From Branchiostoma lanceolatum (Eukaryota; Chordata; Leptocardii; Amphioxiformes; Branchiostomatidae), in the NCBI RefSeq assembly GCF_035083965.1, contig NC_089724.1, positions 9,037,410 through 9,101,409 of the forward strand: a DNA stretch of 64,000 nucleotides. The letters run 5' to 3'. Made by a program: the position numbers and the translations under genes. Below, in pieces: positions 1 through 45,200 of the stretch. Each line of letters opens with the position of its first letter. Position 1 is the first letter of the stretch. The notes below the pieces were generated by a model. That model was not told the DNA's origin, ran no database searches, and saw only the letters and a list, made by a program, of their open reading frames with translations.

Positions 1-115
1 AGCTTAATGCTTGTGCCTATGGGGAAAATTTTCGGGACCGAGAAAAAGCGGTCGCCATGGCCAGGTGGTCGCGTTGAAAAGGTGGTCGCCTAGGCAGGTT
101 TGACTGTAGTTCAGT
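1..115. repeat. Fragment of a GTGGTCGC / TTTGACTGTA repeat family
   Basis: The window opens with short repeats of GGTGGTCGC ending in AGGTTTGACTGTAG. Similar arrangements (GTGACCACC or AACCACCTGTCC repeats near TTTGACTGTA or TTTGACCATA) occur at about 9890-10165 and 52735-52815, so this is a dispersed element. Its other end lies outside the window here. Confidence 0.4.
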
Positions 116-929
116 GTAAGGCCACATGGACCACGTCTGGGCACCGAACTAACGCTCACTGAAGCAGCATCTCTTCTCCCTAAGTTAGAAACATCAAGCT
201 TAGGCAACTGAATAACTGACTCAATAGGCGAAGCAGGGGTTAGGAAGGCTGTTCTGAGGAAACTTCCTACCCTAATGTTGTTACCCAAGGGTTTAAAATA
301 GGACCATTCTAAAGAAAAGGATTCAATGCTACTACAAAAAAAGCTTAAGAAATCTGCAAAGAATGAAACATAAACAAAACTGCCAGCTATGTAAAATTTG
401 ATCTCTTCTCTTACCTCAGCCCCTCTGTGAGAACTTGTATGCAGGCTGCAACCACCTTGGGTTGTTTGTTGGAAAAACCCTTCATGATCTCTTCCTGTAG
501 AACAATTCTCACAGTTAACACTCAGTATATACAAGAAAGCTTTACATTTCAGAAAACATCATGATTTCCTTTCCTGGTTCCAGTCCTTTCTTTAGTCACT
601 GACAGAAGATAGCGGATGCTGTCTGAAACATCTGTTTCCAAACTCTATCCAGTTGCTTGAGTAACTATTTTTGGCGGATTTCCTTTAAATTTTCTCCCTG
701 CTGCCTATTTCTGCAACCAATATAGAATAGGGTGCCAAATGGCTACTTCAGAGTGCTAAAGGTTAAGCAACATGATTTTCATTTCACTAAAACAATAGTA
801 AAAGAACTGAGAATTCATTTTTATACTTCTATAGGATAACAGGAAGAAGAATATTGATTATTGCATTGACATCTAAATGCTCAGTGGATTTTTTATTTGT
901 TTTAATACACATAATCTAGCTGTGCCCAC
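116..929. repeat. CKAP5 intron with two dispersed repeat pieces
   Basis: No CKAP5 exon was found in this stretch. About 585-670 (CTTTAGTCACTGACAGAAGA through TTGCTTGAGTAACT) is repeated at 38475-38610, and a piece of the same family lies in reverse at 23530-23615. About 690-770 (TCTCCCTGCTGCCTATTTCT, then GGGTGCCAAA) is repeated at 30325-30415. A 176-codon minus-strand open frame here shows no family signature and is treated as chance. Confidence 0.4.
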
Positions 930-2357
<1,428 letters not shown>

Positions 2358-2380
2358 GATTGCAACTTTTCAGTATACCA

Positions 2381-5300
2381 CTGTGACAGAAGGACAGAAC
2401 AAGTCAAACATTATGCACAGAAAAACTTAAAAAGTGAAATATTTTAACATTCTAGATTTTCTACACTTACCTGAACCTGAAGCCATATAATATGATGATT
2501 ATTGATATACTCTGTGGTTTTTACACTTATTTGCATCCACAGACAAAGAAAAACTGAAACATTTTGGATTTTCTACACATTTTTCTGAACTTAAACAATT
2601 AGTTAAAGCCATACACCCTACACACATTTGTATTTGCCAGGTAGTCACTGTTGTAATGTTCAAACAAGAATTTACAAGCATTCATTTAGTATTCCCTATG
2701 AGCAGGTAATCACACCAGACCTGTTATTGGAAAGTCCCTTGTGATCGTATGCTGTACTTGTAAATTGTGACCGGAATTCATATGAGAGCCTTATGGCCCT
2801 TGACAGTGTCATCTGACAAACTGTGTGTCAGAATGAGTATGGGGTGGGGGTCATGATGTCACACACCAGGGCTCGAAATAGTGGGTGCATGTGCACCCAG
2901 TGCACCCAAAATTGGAGCTGTGCACCTAATCTTTTACTGTGGGTGCACTGGTGCACCTATATTTTTGTAGCCTATAGGGTTAAGGTACTATTGTACACTA
3001 GTATACATCTAATATTCTTGAAATGTAACTATATAAAACAGCATGATAACTTTTTGCTGTACTTTATTTAATGTATTATTTGTTTAAATTTTAAAGTTAG
3101 CTATAGAATTACAGATTGAAGTTCTTAAAGAGAGGCAGCAGCATTAAACTTTGTAATTATGTTCTGAAGAACTTTCAACTTTATTTTATCTGGTGCACCC
3201 AAAATTCTTTCTGTGCACCAGTGCACCTATTCCCAAAGATGAATTTCGAGCCCTACACACCCTTCTCCTAAGGGACGAAGGGGTCAATTTGGTCTGGCTC
3301 AAAACAGAAGAAAATTTGTAAGTTGCAAATGTCAATGGACAAGACAAAACATATTACATGTAAGGACATAGAAATGGGTGAAAACCCACACACCATCCAT
3401 TTTGCTGAGAACATCTGACACCTCCTGGTAAATTAACTCCTATTTCCCAATTCTCCTCATCCCTATAGAGCACATAATGCACTACCCCACCCAGTGCCAA
3501 GCACCATAGACAGGTGCCTTCTCTCTAGAGTATTCCCAATCAAAAACACATGCTGATCCCCAAGAGTGGCTTCCTTCTAATGATTTGTAACATTCCAGTT
3601 ACAGCATGCAGCAGTCATGAGTTACTAGTAGCTGCTCCATATATGTCATATCATTACTCTCAGATCACGAGTAGCAAAGGATATGGAGCAGTATATGATT
3701 CACGTCAAAAATGGCATAATTTTTTGACGCACTAGAATATTCCAAAACGATGGGCAAGGTTTGATCGTCGTAAAATAATAGAACTTGCATTGATAGTATT
3801 CCCATACCTGCCCATTTGCTTGGAACCATTGACGGTGCCTAAAACACCTCCATGACCAAAAGCTGTCAAAGCTGACGCAGCCTGAATACGGCATGTATCA
3901 TGTAAATAAAGGATTGGTCCCTGTGCAGCATACTGTACATGACTACATTATGCTGTCTCACATATATGCAAATCAGGAGGGAGCAAAATACATAATCCTA
4001 CAATCCTAGTATCAGGACATGGCTAATGTGAGAGTGAAATGACGCAAAATGCGAGTGCTTGGGATGGGGCAAATTTGGCAGTATTTTTCTAAAATACACA
4101 AAAAATATCAAACCTCAGTAAACATACAGAAATATCTGGTGAATGTTGAACTTGGTTCAGACTGAGTCACTCTGAACTTTAATTAACCTTCGACGAGTGA
4201 TGAAGCCGGTCTGACGTGATATGAATGTAGTAAACAGGGCAGCAGCATTTGATGCATCCGATTTAAACGATATATGGATCAGCTAAAAGGGGAAATTTGC
4301 CCACTACTACACCTAGTGTATAGTTTGTGGGAATATGTTTCCTAATACTGATAGCTGTAGATTGAAAATTTTAACATTCAATACATAGAAAAGCAATGGC
4401 ATTCACATACATGTAGTAACAATCAAAATTTCTTTGAATAAAGAAAAACAAGAAATTCTTGGGTAGCATGCCTACATTGCACTAGAGTCCAAGCAGTCTG
4501 CCTTCCATCCGTCACCCCAAGGCCCCAACCCCACCCACTCCAGGGAAGGGACCCATAATATAGGCCGCACATTGAGTAACAAAAAGTGATTTGGTTACTA
4601 GACTAGTTACCTACAGATGGTGAGTGATACTGTGCTGATGGCTTCCCTGAATGAAGATGAATGGTGTTTATATCACCCCTGTTGTCCACAACAAAGGAGG
4701 CTATCACAACCCCATTGGACTTGATTTGCATATGAAAGGATAACCTTTCAGGTTTCACAGGTGGCTTTTGTATGTGCTGTAAAAATATAGAACTAGTATC
4801 CATTATCAAATGTATGTGACCTACATGATCTTTAAATTTGTAGGTGCTGGTGGCATGCTACAGTAATACTAATACTGACAGCAACAGTACTATATAACAG
4901 CAGTAGGTATGTGCCTGAAATTTGAGTGCATATTGTATATCACAACAATCAAGCGAAACAAAAAGATCAAGGCATTTTTGGTGTCCTGGCAAACTTCAGT
5001 TCTGTGTTCTTACAGATATACACAAATGGAATATTCTAAGTATGTAACAACAGCTGCAAAGTGATCTGATACAGTGACCACATCTATAACATTACATGTT
5101 ACAGTAAACATTACATGCTAAAAGTTGAAACTAAGTTGACCCTTCTACAGAATACTTATGTTATGCAGCATAAATGAATAGACCTTGGTTATAGGCTACT
5201 ACTAGTACTAGTGTAAAAATTCTCTGCAACTAAAAGCAGTGGATGTCAGTTGTTCAGAAGTATTTGATGGTGGATGACAGCCACTATTCTGGTAATGCAA

Positions 5301-6560
5301 GTTTATGGCCTGGTCTGACTGGTCATCTTTGGGTCAACCCATGTGGTGAACAAATTGGGCCACTGGGTCAGGGTAAAGGGACACTACTGTACAGAATGAC
5401 ACACACTAGAGGGGAGGTTTGAAATGAAACTTCTCTAAGTCTAACACTAGATAACAGTAATACTTACTAAAACTGTAAAAGTAAACCAGGGTTTGTCCAG
5501 TCATCAACATGTAGAATATACACTTCTGACGGTCAGACCTACACTACTACCTCAACATTGGATAGACCAAGTGTTAAATACCGAGAGAGACAATTGACTC
5601 GTAACTGAACAAAGTGAAACCCAAGTGACCACGTCTAGCGATATAATAGACGCTAAACAAGGACAACAATAACAACAAAAAGTGTAAGGCACTGTGGCAT
5701 TGTACTGGTCAAAAATTCTCGTCCAAACCTTGTGTCAGTAAATATCTAAACCTTAACCAATAATGCTGTCTACCAACACGGATAATGTCCACACAAACCT
5801 TGTAGATGGAAGCCAACAGTAATCTGATGATGTTACTACACAGATGTGACATAACATTCGATCAGTTTTCCCCCAGGGCTTTGAAATATGTTACAAGCAC
5901 AAAAGGCAATTGATTATTCTACAACTCTTTGCAAGTTAAATCTATGAGAATTCAGATTGTAAATATGAACAATTCCTAGAACACAGGCTTTTGTGCCTTC
6001 CTATAAACTTAATAAAGTATAAGTTAGTATAAGTTTTCATAATAAAAACCTTCTCAACAGCATACACTTACAGCTAGGCAGACTTCAGTTGAATAGTGGC
6101 CAGCAGATAGTGTGACATACTCTCAATAGCCTCATGGTTATATCTGAGTCTGCTTTGGTAGGTGTACAGATCGATACAAACTGCGGTTGTACTTTAAAAA
6201 GCAAATATAATCATGTTGCTAAACGTTGGATACTATGAGTCAAGCCATAAATTTAGTTGTACGTCAGAGCAAGAAAGGATACAGCCATCACCCTGAATTT
6301 TACATTATATCTTCTAGACACAAGAGACCACATGTGATCACCTTAAACGTATCACTATGAGCCCAAAAGGGACATCCACAACAGAAAAACCACCACACCA
6401 AAATGTTTTGAATCTCTTGGTACCGTGCCCCCCTCCCCCTCCCTTCAAAACCAACGGTGCGAGCCACTAGCCGGTGGGCCAAAATATTTCCCACCAAACT
6501 GCAAACGTACATACACTGACGTTTCTAGACACTTCCATAACAACCTACGAGTACCCGTAA
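2381..6560. other. Long 5'-UTR intron of CKAP5, no coding content seen
   Basis: Between the CKAP5 start exon and its probable upstream UTR exon I find no exon-like open frame with splice sites and no recognisable protein. Open frames here are short and lack similarity to anything I know. The stretch holds one complete GTGCAC-family repeat (2867-3255); otherwise it is AT-rich unique-looking sequence. Before it, between exons 1 and 2 of CKAP5 (about 1870-2230), there are loosely repeated lines containing CACAGAGGTGACAATAAA and CCTAAAAAAGGAT, a degenerate local tandem repeat. Confidence 0.5.
2867..3255. mobile_element. GTGCAC-family MITE, copy 1 (TSD CACAC)
   Basis: The element starts CAGGGCTCGAAAT and ends ATTTCGAGCCCTA, giving inverted termini. 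It contains several GGTGCAC / GTGCACC motifs near both ends and an AT-rich middle. The 5 bp CACAC precedes the left end and follows the right end. It has no coding capacity. The termini look hAT-like, but the target duplication is shorter than the usual 8 bp. Confidence 0.8.
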
Positions 6561-6568
6561 GACTTACC

Positions 6569-6660
6569 CGTTAATGTCGTTCTAGTTGTGGCTTGGAAAA
6601 CTATCGAAAATGTCGTCTGAATATCGGCACCACAACAACAGTCTTCGGGCCAGACGTGCG
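6569..6660 (-). other. CKAP5: Putative non-coding first exon of CKAP5
   Basis: On the minus strand a strong donor (ACGG then GTAAGTC) ends a short segment about 160 bp upstream of the divergent CTR9 start. The first CKAP5 coding exon has its own acceptor, so an upstream UTR exon must exist, and this is the best candidate by position and donor strength. The right-hand limit (transcription start) is a guess. The implied first intron, about 4.2 kb, would contain the first GTGCAC-family repeat. Confidence 0.45.
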
Positions 6661-6818
6661 GAACTAACCGACTTTGAAATTTTAAAACTAAGTAGGTCAC
6701 ATGCTAGAATCTGGGCATGCTGATTGGTCAGTTTGAATGCCATGACGTCATTTTTTGTCGTGCCATCGGGTGTTCTCGCGAGATCTTGCGAGGTTTATTA
6801 ATTATTGATCAAGGCAAG
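6570..6818. promoter_or_regulatory. Bidirectional CKAP5 / CTR9 promoter
   Basis: This short spacer lies between divergent genes. It contains an inverted CCAAT box (TGATTGGTCA, 6721-6730), a perfect CRE (TGACGTCA, 6743-6750) and the palindrome TCTCGCGAGA (6774-6783). The CTR9 start is at 6819. All three motifs are established elements of housekeeping and bidirectional animal promoters. That one promoter serves both genes is inferred from geometry. Confidence 0.65.
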
Positions 6819-29619
<22,801 letters not shown>

Positions 29620-31042
29620 ATTACTCATAGAAACAACGTGATACACCTGCCAGTGTAAATCTCATAGGGGCAATGAAAAAGGGAAAAGGGTAATGACTAA
29701 TGGGCATTCTTTCAGTAGTTCAACAATACTATTCATATGATTGGTGTTTATTTACCTGTAGAATAGCACAATCGGTCCGTATATGTCATTTAACTAGGTA
29801 TGTTTTAGCACTACATGTACTTCCTACAAATCTTGCAGAATGTTTAAGTATGGACCCAGATAGGATAACTGGACATGTATTGTTAGAAAGTGGAACAAAA
29901 AAAATGTTGTATTGTAAATTGCTTCAAAATCTGCCAAACATTTACTATCACTGTCTTAGATTGATACATGATGTGGTATTATTAATCGTTGTTACAATTA
30001 TTATAAGGACATTACAAGGTAACATGCCTGCTGCTTTCTATCGCAGTGATTTCAAGTGCAAAGCTTTCGATTAAAAGTTCATTTTGACCCATGTATCTGA
30101 CAATTTGCTAATATCAAGTACATTTTTGTTACCATGACGTCATAAAAAGCTTGTTTGTGACCATTGAGATAAAAAGTGTCCTCTGTATTGTGTAAGATAG
30201 TATTTTTCTCTCAACAATAAAAGGAACTGACATTAGATCTATAGAAGACTAATTAAAAGATGATTGAAAAACCTCATTTTTGAAGAAGTTATTATTTATA
30301 TTTATTAGTGTAGATAAGAGCTCTTTTTACCTTCTCCCTGCTGCCTGTCTCTGTAACCAATGGGCAATTGGGTGCCAAACGGATACTTTGGTGTGATAAA
30401 GGTTAATCAAGGTAAAAGACTGCATGCAGCTGCAGAACGTTTCTATGACTGCAGATGTAGAAACAAGTGAATACTAATGACGAAAGACTTAGGGTAGAAC
30501 ATGATTCAAAATCATATGGTTATCCAGGATGCATTCTTCCTGAATCTCAAGCGATTAATCTGTACATTACATTTCATTAAATGCTGATAGATTAGCCCAC
30601 AATATGGGGTGAGTTTACGGGCTTGGCTCAATACGCTCGCTCCTGAAGAGGCGATAACTCTCTATGCCAGCGATAACTCTCTACTAGTATGCAAGCTAAT
30701 TAAGGAGACAGGCTGACAGAAACGAGTCAATGTCAGACTGGCCCCGGTAAAACACCCCTAAGCCGACCCTGACCAGGCTAGGTCCCTCAAAATAAATGTC
30801 CTTGGACCTACATTGTATCAAAACGTTACTGACAGTTTTTGTGTTATATAGGGCAGAACATAAGCTGTTGACACATCAAAATTCCTGAAAACGCTGAGTC
30901 CTTGCCATCCTTTGAATAATAACACCGACGATCAATCAGATAAAATCTCATCATATATACATCATATGATTGCGTCATCACAATCGGCAGGTCTTTGAAC
31001 TTGTTTGACCCCGCGACCTTTACCCCACTATAAACATCCAAC
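29620..31042. other. CTR9 3' UTR and CTR9-KIAA0930 spacer
   Basis: The CTR9 3' UTR probably ends after AATAAA near 30217. About 30325-30415 is a dispersed repeat (CTCCCTGCTGCCTGTCTCTG) shared with 690-770. The remainder up to 31042 shows no exon, RNA gene or repeat I can support, and it must hold the KIAA0930 promoter. Confidence 0.5.
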
Positions 31043-38678
<7,636 letters not shown>

Positions 38679-40303
38679 TGCGTCTCGAGTCACTCGGCAA
38701 CTCCTGCAGGCTGGATCACCCTATGGGACAGCAGTAGGCTGAGCAGTTGGGGGTTAACTCAACCTCAGGTAATTACACCATCCAGCCATGTTGAAACAAA
38801 GTAGCAAACTGGCTTGAGACCAAAATCCTCTGAATGCCACAAGTCTGCATTGATTGTATCAGTGAGAATAACAGATTGATACAAGGTATTGTTGTATTGT
38901 ATCAAGGGCATTGAACATATCCTTGAAACAAGTTTTTTTATGTATGTTTATTCTCCTACAGGAGTGACATAGCCCGGATGCTATCCTATTTTCTAGTAGT
39001 TTACTTGGGCTCCCATACTCACTCCCTGACAAAATATTTTACAAAGGAAGTGGGTATGGGAGACCCAGTGAATTAAATAGGATGGCAACCAGGCTGGGGT
39101 CAACAGAGAATTAATCAGTGATAGATGCCTTTATATGCAACTGCATGTATACAATAGTCAGCTGTAGAATGATTTTGCTAACCTGTAAAAGCAGCTTAAT
39201 GATTTTAGAGTGTATGGCCTTTGTTGTTCATTTTCCTATCATTTTAGGATTTAAGTGAGTTGAAAGTTAAGTCTAATTCCTTGATTTCTGTGAACTATTT
39301 TAAGTCAGGCATGTTTGTAAAATATGGCATCTCTAGCTGTGATGAACAGCAAAAGCCAAGTTAAGTGTCTGACGATTACGTCATGTAAATTTCTTGTCAT
39401 AGGTATGAAATGTACCTACGATCTTTGTAAAGACGATACCCTGTAAGTCTTAGCTTCTTAAGTGCCAAATGTAGATGGCCATTGCTGTCACGTAAACCTA
39501 ACATATTACTTAGATATTGAAATGCAATCTTAGGTCAGTATCATGAAGAATCAAGCAAATTATTTTTAATTATTAGTTTTTTTGTAATGTCTCTCAAACC
39601 TTTCTTGTCTTCCTTTGTTCAAGTTTTGATATAAGTTGACAGCCAAAATTTAGTTTTAGCAAGGAGGTTAGATATTGTCTCTAATATATTTTTTTCCATT
39701 GGCACATTTTGTCTTTTCTTGCAAAGATTGAAAGAATTCCACTAACCATATCAGAGCCATGTAGTGGGTAGAAGTGTACATTGTATTTTGTGTTAGTACT
39801 GTTGAGTGACTCATGCACCAAGTAGTTCATTTAAATTTTTGTAGTATGTTAAATGCAAACCATGATTGCCTCATTCAGTATCGGTAAATGAAACAGTGCA
39901 GGAAACTGCACTTTTTGAACAGCAAAATAAGTGTTTATGGTGTATATAGCATTGCTTTGTTTAGCCACAATCTATCTGTCTTAGTCTTGAAGCTATTAAA
40001 TTCCAGCTTGAAGTACCTGAAATTTCTTGAACTTCATATCAAATGGAAAACTCCAATGCAATATGACAGAGAATCAAAGTAAAGCACTCCCTAACTCAGC
40101 AAATTATGAACAAGCTTGAAAGCTAGGACCACAAAGTGGTCACAAAATCTCCAAATGAGAATCCCAAGTGGGTGTTACCAAGTTGTTGCTTGCCATGTCA
40201 TTTGTTAAGAAACAGAAAAAGAGAACCTCGAAACCTGATCAGCAGTGAGCAGAAAAATTGATGTTTTGACCATTAAGTTCTACCAGCAGGTTCTTAACTT
40301 TAA

Positions 40304-40664
40304 AGAAGCCCAAAGCAATTTCTGAACGTTTGAAGTTGGGTTTTCAAATTCAATTTTGTAGTCCTTTCTATTCATAATAAGTTTGAATAACACTATTCCA
40401 TTGCATGTCGCCCTTCATGGAGCAAATATTCGATGTCGTTGTGTGGTAAGAACTCATTGAAAATCTGGGCACTGATTTTTTGGTGGTCCCAATATATACA
40501 GGACTCTTTGTGCGGCCTGTTTCTGTGCTCTTTATAAACTACCAATGTATGAAATCATGATAGAAATGTGCTAGTATGAACAAGTAAATGTTGATATCAT
40601 ACGGAGCACCATTTCCAGAATATTTCCAGTTTTTTTTAACGTTCTAAAACTGCTTTGGGCTCCT
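40304..40664 (+). mobile_element. TTAA-flanked MITE, copy B (internal deletion)
   Basis: Ends AGAAGCCCAAAGCA and TGCTTTGGGCTCC are inverted and bounded by TTAA. The body matches 13284-13830 (CATGGAGCAAATATTCGATG, GTGTGGTAAGAACTCATTGA) but lacks about 190 bp of its middle. Confidence 0.7.
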
Positions 40665-41832
40665 TTAACTACGTTGCAGGTGCCTTGCAGGTTCAAAGCT
40701 GCACATATGTATTGCTTTTAGTCTTCCACAATCCTGGTGACAGAATTGATGCTGTATACTAGCAAGATTCACTGTGTTACATGAAATGTAGTCAAACAAT
40801 ATCTTGCCTTATAAACTTTGGCAATCTATAACTTGTAGAAAGTGATGTAAATACAATTAATTACACATACATGTCGCTTATCATGATGGTAAATTCAGGA
40901 CTGATTGGCTTTAAGGTATTGTTTTTATCTGGCTCCATAGCAAATGCATATCATACAATACATGTGTCACCTTGCACAAGTATGTACTTACAGTACGTAC
41001 TAGTTAAAATTGTGGAAATTAGTAATATTACCATAAGGTGCCTATCTCTGATGTTGATTTTTCCAATGTGTTACAAATATGAACTGGAAAAGCCCTTTAG
41101 CAGACAACACTGTCAAAGCCGTAATTATTAAATATTTATTACATACCCATCAACATGATGTATTTGTGTCACTGTAAGTTAATCTTTACAATTGTATAGT
41201 TAGTTTGTAGCTCTCTTGATACATGTAGATCACCGATAATAGCAGATCAAGTACCATAGGGCTGGGATACAAACATTTTTTTTATTGCAACTGAAGCATG
41301 ATTAATTTCACACTGGATATACATGTACCACTTGGAATGGAAAGAGGCTCTCAGCCATAGCTGTTGACCTTGTTTATAGCTATTCCATGTAAAATGAAAA
41401 GAAGAAAAAAACTTGTCACAAACAAGAAACATAGACTACATTTAAAAGAGGAACAAAGAATTCATATGTCTTGTTCAGATATCTCAGTTATTTTCATCAC
41501 AACACCAACATTTGTAAGAGACAAATACAGGAACAGAGGTATACAAGGCAAAGCTTACAGCTGTCTTCTTCTGCAGGGTCTGATATACATGTTGACGAGT
41601 TCCACAATAAATAGTTGTGATATCAAACCTACAACATTCTGATCTATGAAGCACAATAAAGTTAATCTTTCCATCAATCAATCAGAAACATTTAGAGTCA
41701 GTCAAATACCTTTGATTAGTTATCTCAATTGAGAAACTTTTTGAACAAATTGCAACGTCTTCCTTAATTAATCCCTGATTTACCCAGACTCTTTACACTA
41801 GCATCTTAACAGTGTCATACATGCCTGACGAG

Positions 41833-42077
41833 TATTTTCATTGATGATTGGACCCCTATTTACATTGCAACAAATTCCAAACCTAACCAGGACCAACATT
41901 AGACTAGTTTAATTCAAGAACTAGGAACACTACTGAATGAAAGCCTACTAGTCTAGGAAGATCATTTTAATTGATGATTGGACCCCTACACATCGCAACA
42001 AATTCCAAACCAGGACCAACATTAGACTAGTATGATTTAAGAATTAGGAACACTTTAATGAAAGCCTACTAGTCTAT
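41833..42077 (+). repeat. Direct tandem duplication, about 120 bp unit
   Basis: TTGATGATTGGACCCCTA, AACATTAGACTAGT and GAAAGCCTACTAGTCTA occur twice in the same order (about 41835-41955 and 41966-42077), with small indels. Confidence 0.8.
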
Positions 42078-42079
42078 CC

Positions 42080-42190
42080 TGGTATCCAAACCTATTTTAG
42101 CTCCCAATTATAGCTCCCCAGTCTCCTCTCTGCAAATTCGCTATTTGTGGAGAGGAGACTCAGGAGCTATAATAGGTTTAGATACCAGGC
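42080..42190. repeat. Imperfect hairpin 3' of the STRA8-like gene
   Basis: GGTATCCAAACCTATT and AGTCTCCTCTC on the left pair with GAGAGGAGACT and AATAGGTTTAGATACC on the right, with a short AT-rich loop. It lies within 50 bp of the stop codon at 42239. Confidence 0.7.
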
Positions 42191-42238
42191 TACTACTGGT
42201 CTCTAAAGTTGAGGAGACTAGCTGTTGTGTGAGTGGAA

Positions 42239-45200
42239 TCACAGGTCATCGTCGTCCAGGTCCCTTGAGTCCTCCTCACACTCCAGACTGTGGCTGGTGT
42301 TGGACTGGTCCATCTCAGACAGGGGTTCCATGGACTTCCCCAGGCTGAACAGGCTCTGCAACATCAACCCTCACAATGTCAGGACTGTGGAAAACTTTCA
42401 TGCATTTTCACTTTTCAAAAAAAAGACTAGCATGTCTTGTAGTAAATCAACAGTAAACATACAACTGTGCTAAATGATGTCATCAGACAACTACTGTCCT
42501 AGACTACACTGACCTCCTCGGGGGACCAGAACTCCCCGTAACCGTCTGTGTCTGTGAGCATGTCAGCGGGTGAACCTAGGTCTGGTACAACCTGGTGGGA
42601 GGAGTCAGGAGTGGTGGGAGGGCGTGGCAGGAAACCTGAGCTCAGAAGGGACTGGTAGGTGGGGCTACACAAAAAGTCCTGCTGTTGGGGCAGCTAGGAA
42701 GAACAAACAACAACAAATAAATGAAACTTTAATATTGCAAGTTCTTGCCCGTGGCAGTGGAAGACGAATGATCTCAATTTTTCTGTAATATGGGTTTTGT
42801 GATGTAATAAACAACTGCCATCTCCCCAAAAGGAGGCAAGGAAACAACATTACTGCTGTATGAATAAGAAAGAAAATAGATCATCACAGCATTAGAGAGG
42901 GTAATCTTGACTGAAGTGTCATACAAAAAGATGTACCGTGTAGCACTTAAATTTTTTTCTGCTTGTCAACAAATCTTTGCTGAAAAAACAGAAGTTTGTC
43001 AACATTTTGCCAGATATTGAAAAAAAACATGCACTGGTTTTGTATCCAGGGAACAAATATTAACTTGATACCAGAAAAAGACTGCAGATGTTGTACTCTA
43101 CCATAGCAGTTTTGCTTCTCCCTCCTTTCGTGAAGATTTTGTCCAGATCCAAAGAGCGTTCCTCCACATCTACAGTCCAAATGTGAGTACCATCAACTGG
43201 TGTGGAAAGCAATCGCAAACCATTCATGTACAATATATTACAAAAAGACGATATTTTCAGTCAGAATTAAGCACATTGTGCCAAAAAATAACTGAATGAA
43301 AAAGCCCTTATTGTTAAAACATGGTGTTCTAGAAGTCTAGTTCAGCACCAAGGACAGACACTGTCTATATCAATCTTTTGCTAAAAATGTGAAAGTTACA
43401 AGCACGTCCTTGCAAAATTAGATTTGTTTTACAGGAAGATTTAATGTTGTTTATGTTGCCACAGCTGTCTATCATTATAAGATAATTCAATTTCCCTGTT
43501 TCTTTCTTAATGGAAGATTTTGAGCTTGCACTTCACTTGAAGAAATATCCACGATGATGCACAAAACATACCTGGTAGCTTGGCAAGATATTTGTTCTTC
43601 AACACTGGAGACCTAAACCCTGTTGCAGGGGACACTGCACCAAACACTGGTGTAACTGGACAATTTGGTAAGCCCTCTAGGAATTAAAAGTGAAAAAGAT
43701 GTTGTTCAGAAGGCAATAGTAAGTCAAAATTGTGTACTTCATCCTCCCTAAGGATTCAAATATCAGATGGCTGATGGATATCCATTGACACCAATGGAAC
43801 TTATGATAGTAAGCGATGATTGTCAGAAATATATGGATCGTCATCTATAGTGTCCTTCATTTTCTTGTACGAACATTCTCAAATCCCTTTTGAAGAGATT
43901 AGACAACAGGAATTGGTATATACCACTTACACTACTGACCTACAAAACAAATCAAGAAAAACATGCGTTGACCTTTTTCTTTGTCATAAATACTTGTTAT
44001 ACCTTCCCCATCACTGCTTCCATTCCACATGGGTTCTCTTTTGACATTTCTGCCATCCGGAAGTCTTGCCGATGTGGCTTTACTTCCTACCAGACCGTTT
44101 GGATTGGTTGCTAGAGTTTCGTCATCAATGTCTAGTGGTTCTCGTTTGATGCCAGTATCTGCACTGGGCACAACTTGAGTGGAATATTCCTTCTTCTCCT
44201 GTATATCTAAAATAACAGAGGAAACAACATGGCCATTTCCAAGCAATTTTTTCTTAATTTAATCAAAAGCAACTAGCCATTACCTATCTAGCTTAAAATG
44301 TTTAATCCAATAGAATTGTACAGTAATTTGGACTTATTGTGCTTGTCTGTTTCCATAACACCTTTAAGCTGTAACTCACCAATTTCTGTCTTGAAATAGG
44401 CAAAACAACTTTGCTCTTGATTCTTTATGAATCATCTTTAAGATCTAGATCTACTCTGAAAATAAGTTAGTAACTGGACTCAAAGGACAATCAATTATAG
44501 TGTCTCTACATAGAAGAGATAAACAAGTCAAAGTATCTGACCTGGTTTGTGAAAAGTTGGCACCTCTGCATCACAGTGCATCGAACATGTCTGGGGATCC
44601 TTTGGGTTCCCAAATCCCATCTTATCGTCCAGAAACACAACACATTCATTCTCATCCTCCTCATCGTCATCACTCCAGTCCAGGTAGTCCCCCTCCACAT
44701 GTACAGGGGAGGTGTCCTGTACCATCTGGGCCAGCTCTATCCCCTGCTGCTCCAGGAACTTGTGGAAGTCAGCCTCACAGGGCAGGGGGCTGGCCAGCTT
44801 TATACCTGTCAATCACAACATTTACAGAAACAGTGTATTCGACAAATCTGAGTAAGACTTGTGGTAACATCTACTGACAAAATTCCACCTGGGTACACAA
44901 TTCTACCACCCTGAAAAGATATGTTCAAACAGATCTCCAACCCAATGTCCCCCAGCATAATGCACTCTTATATATCTAAACTGTGCATACCTGGGGGGTG
45001 CTGCACTAGAGATCTCTCAAACCCTCTGTTTTTTTAAGTGGCAGATTTATGTCACCCTGCAGATAGATGGAGGTTATATGGAAAATGTGGAATTCGGGGA
45101 AGAAATAGCTCACATTGGAGTAAGAAAAACGAACAAAGTCAGTTGCAAGTTCAGATTTTTCAAATCAATGCAGGGACAGTCAAGCTATATTTTATAACAT

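Larger units (their letters stand above)
38679..42238. other. Convergent 3' regions of KIAA0930 and the STRA8-like gene
   Basis: No further exon was recognised. The stretch contains one TTAA-flanked repeat (40304-40664), a direct duplication (41833-42077) and a hairpin (42080-42190). Possible poly(A) signals are AATAAA at about 41654 (plus, KIAA0930) and a reversed one at about 41279 (minus, STRA8-like). If both are used, the two 3' UTRs would overlap by several hundred bases. The open frame at 40871-41131 has no family signature. Confidence 0.4.

Noticed and set aside
4-534. 176-codon minus-strand open frame at the left edge
   Set aside because: No family signature, no splice context and no similarity to the next CKAP5 segment expected there; it lies in repeat-bearing intron sequence.
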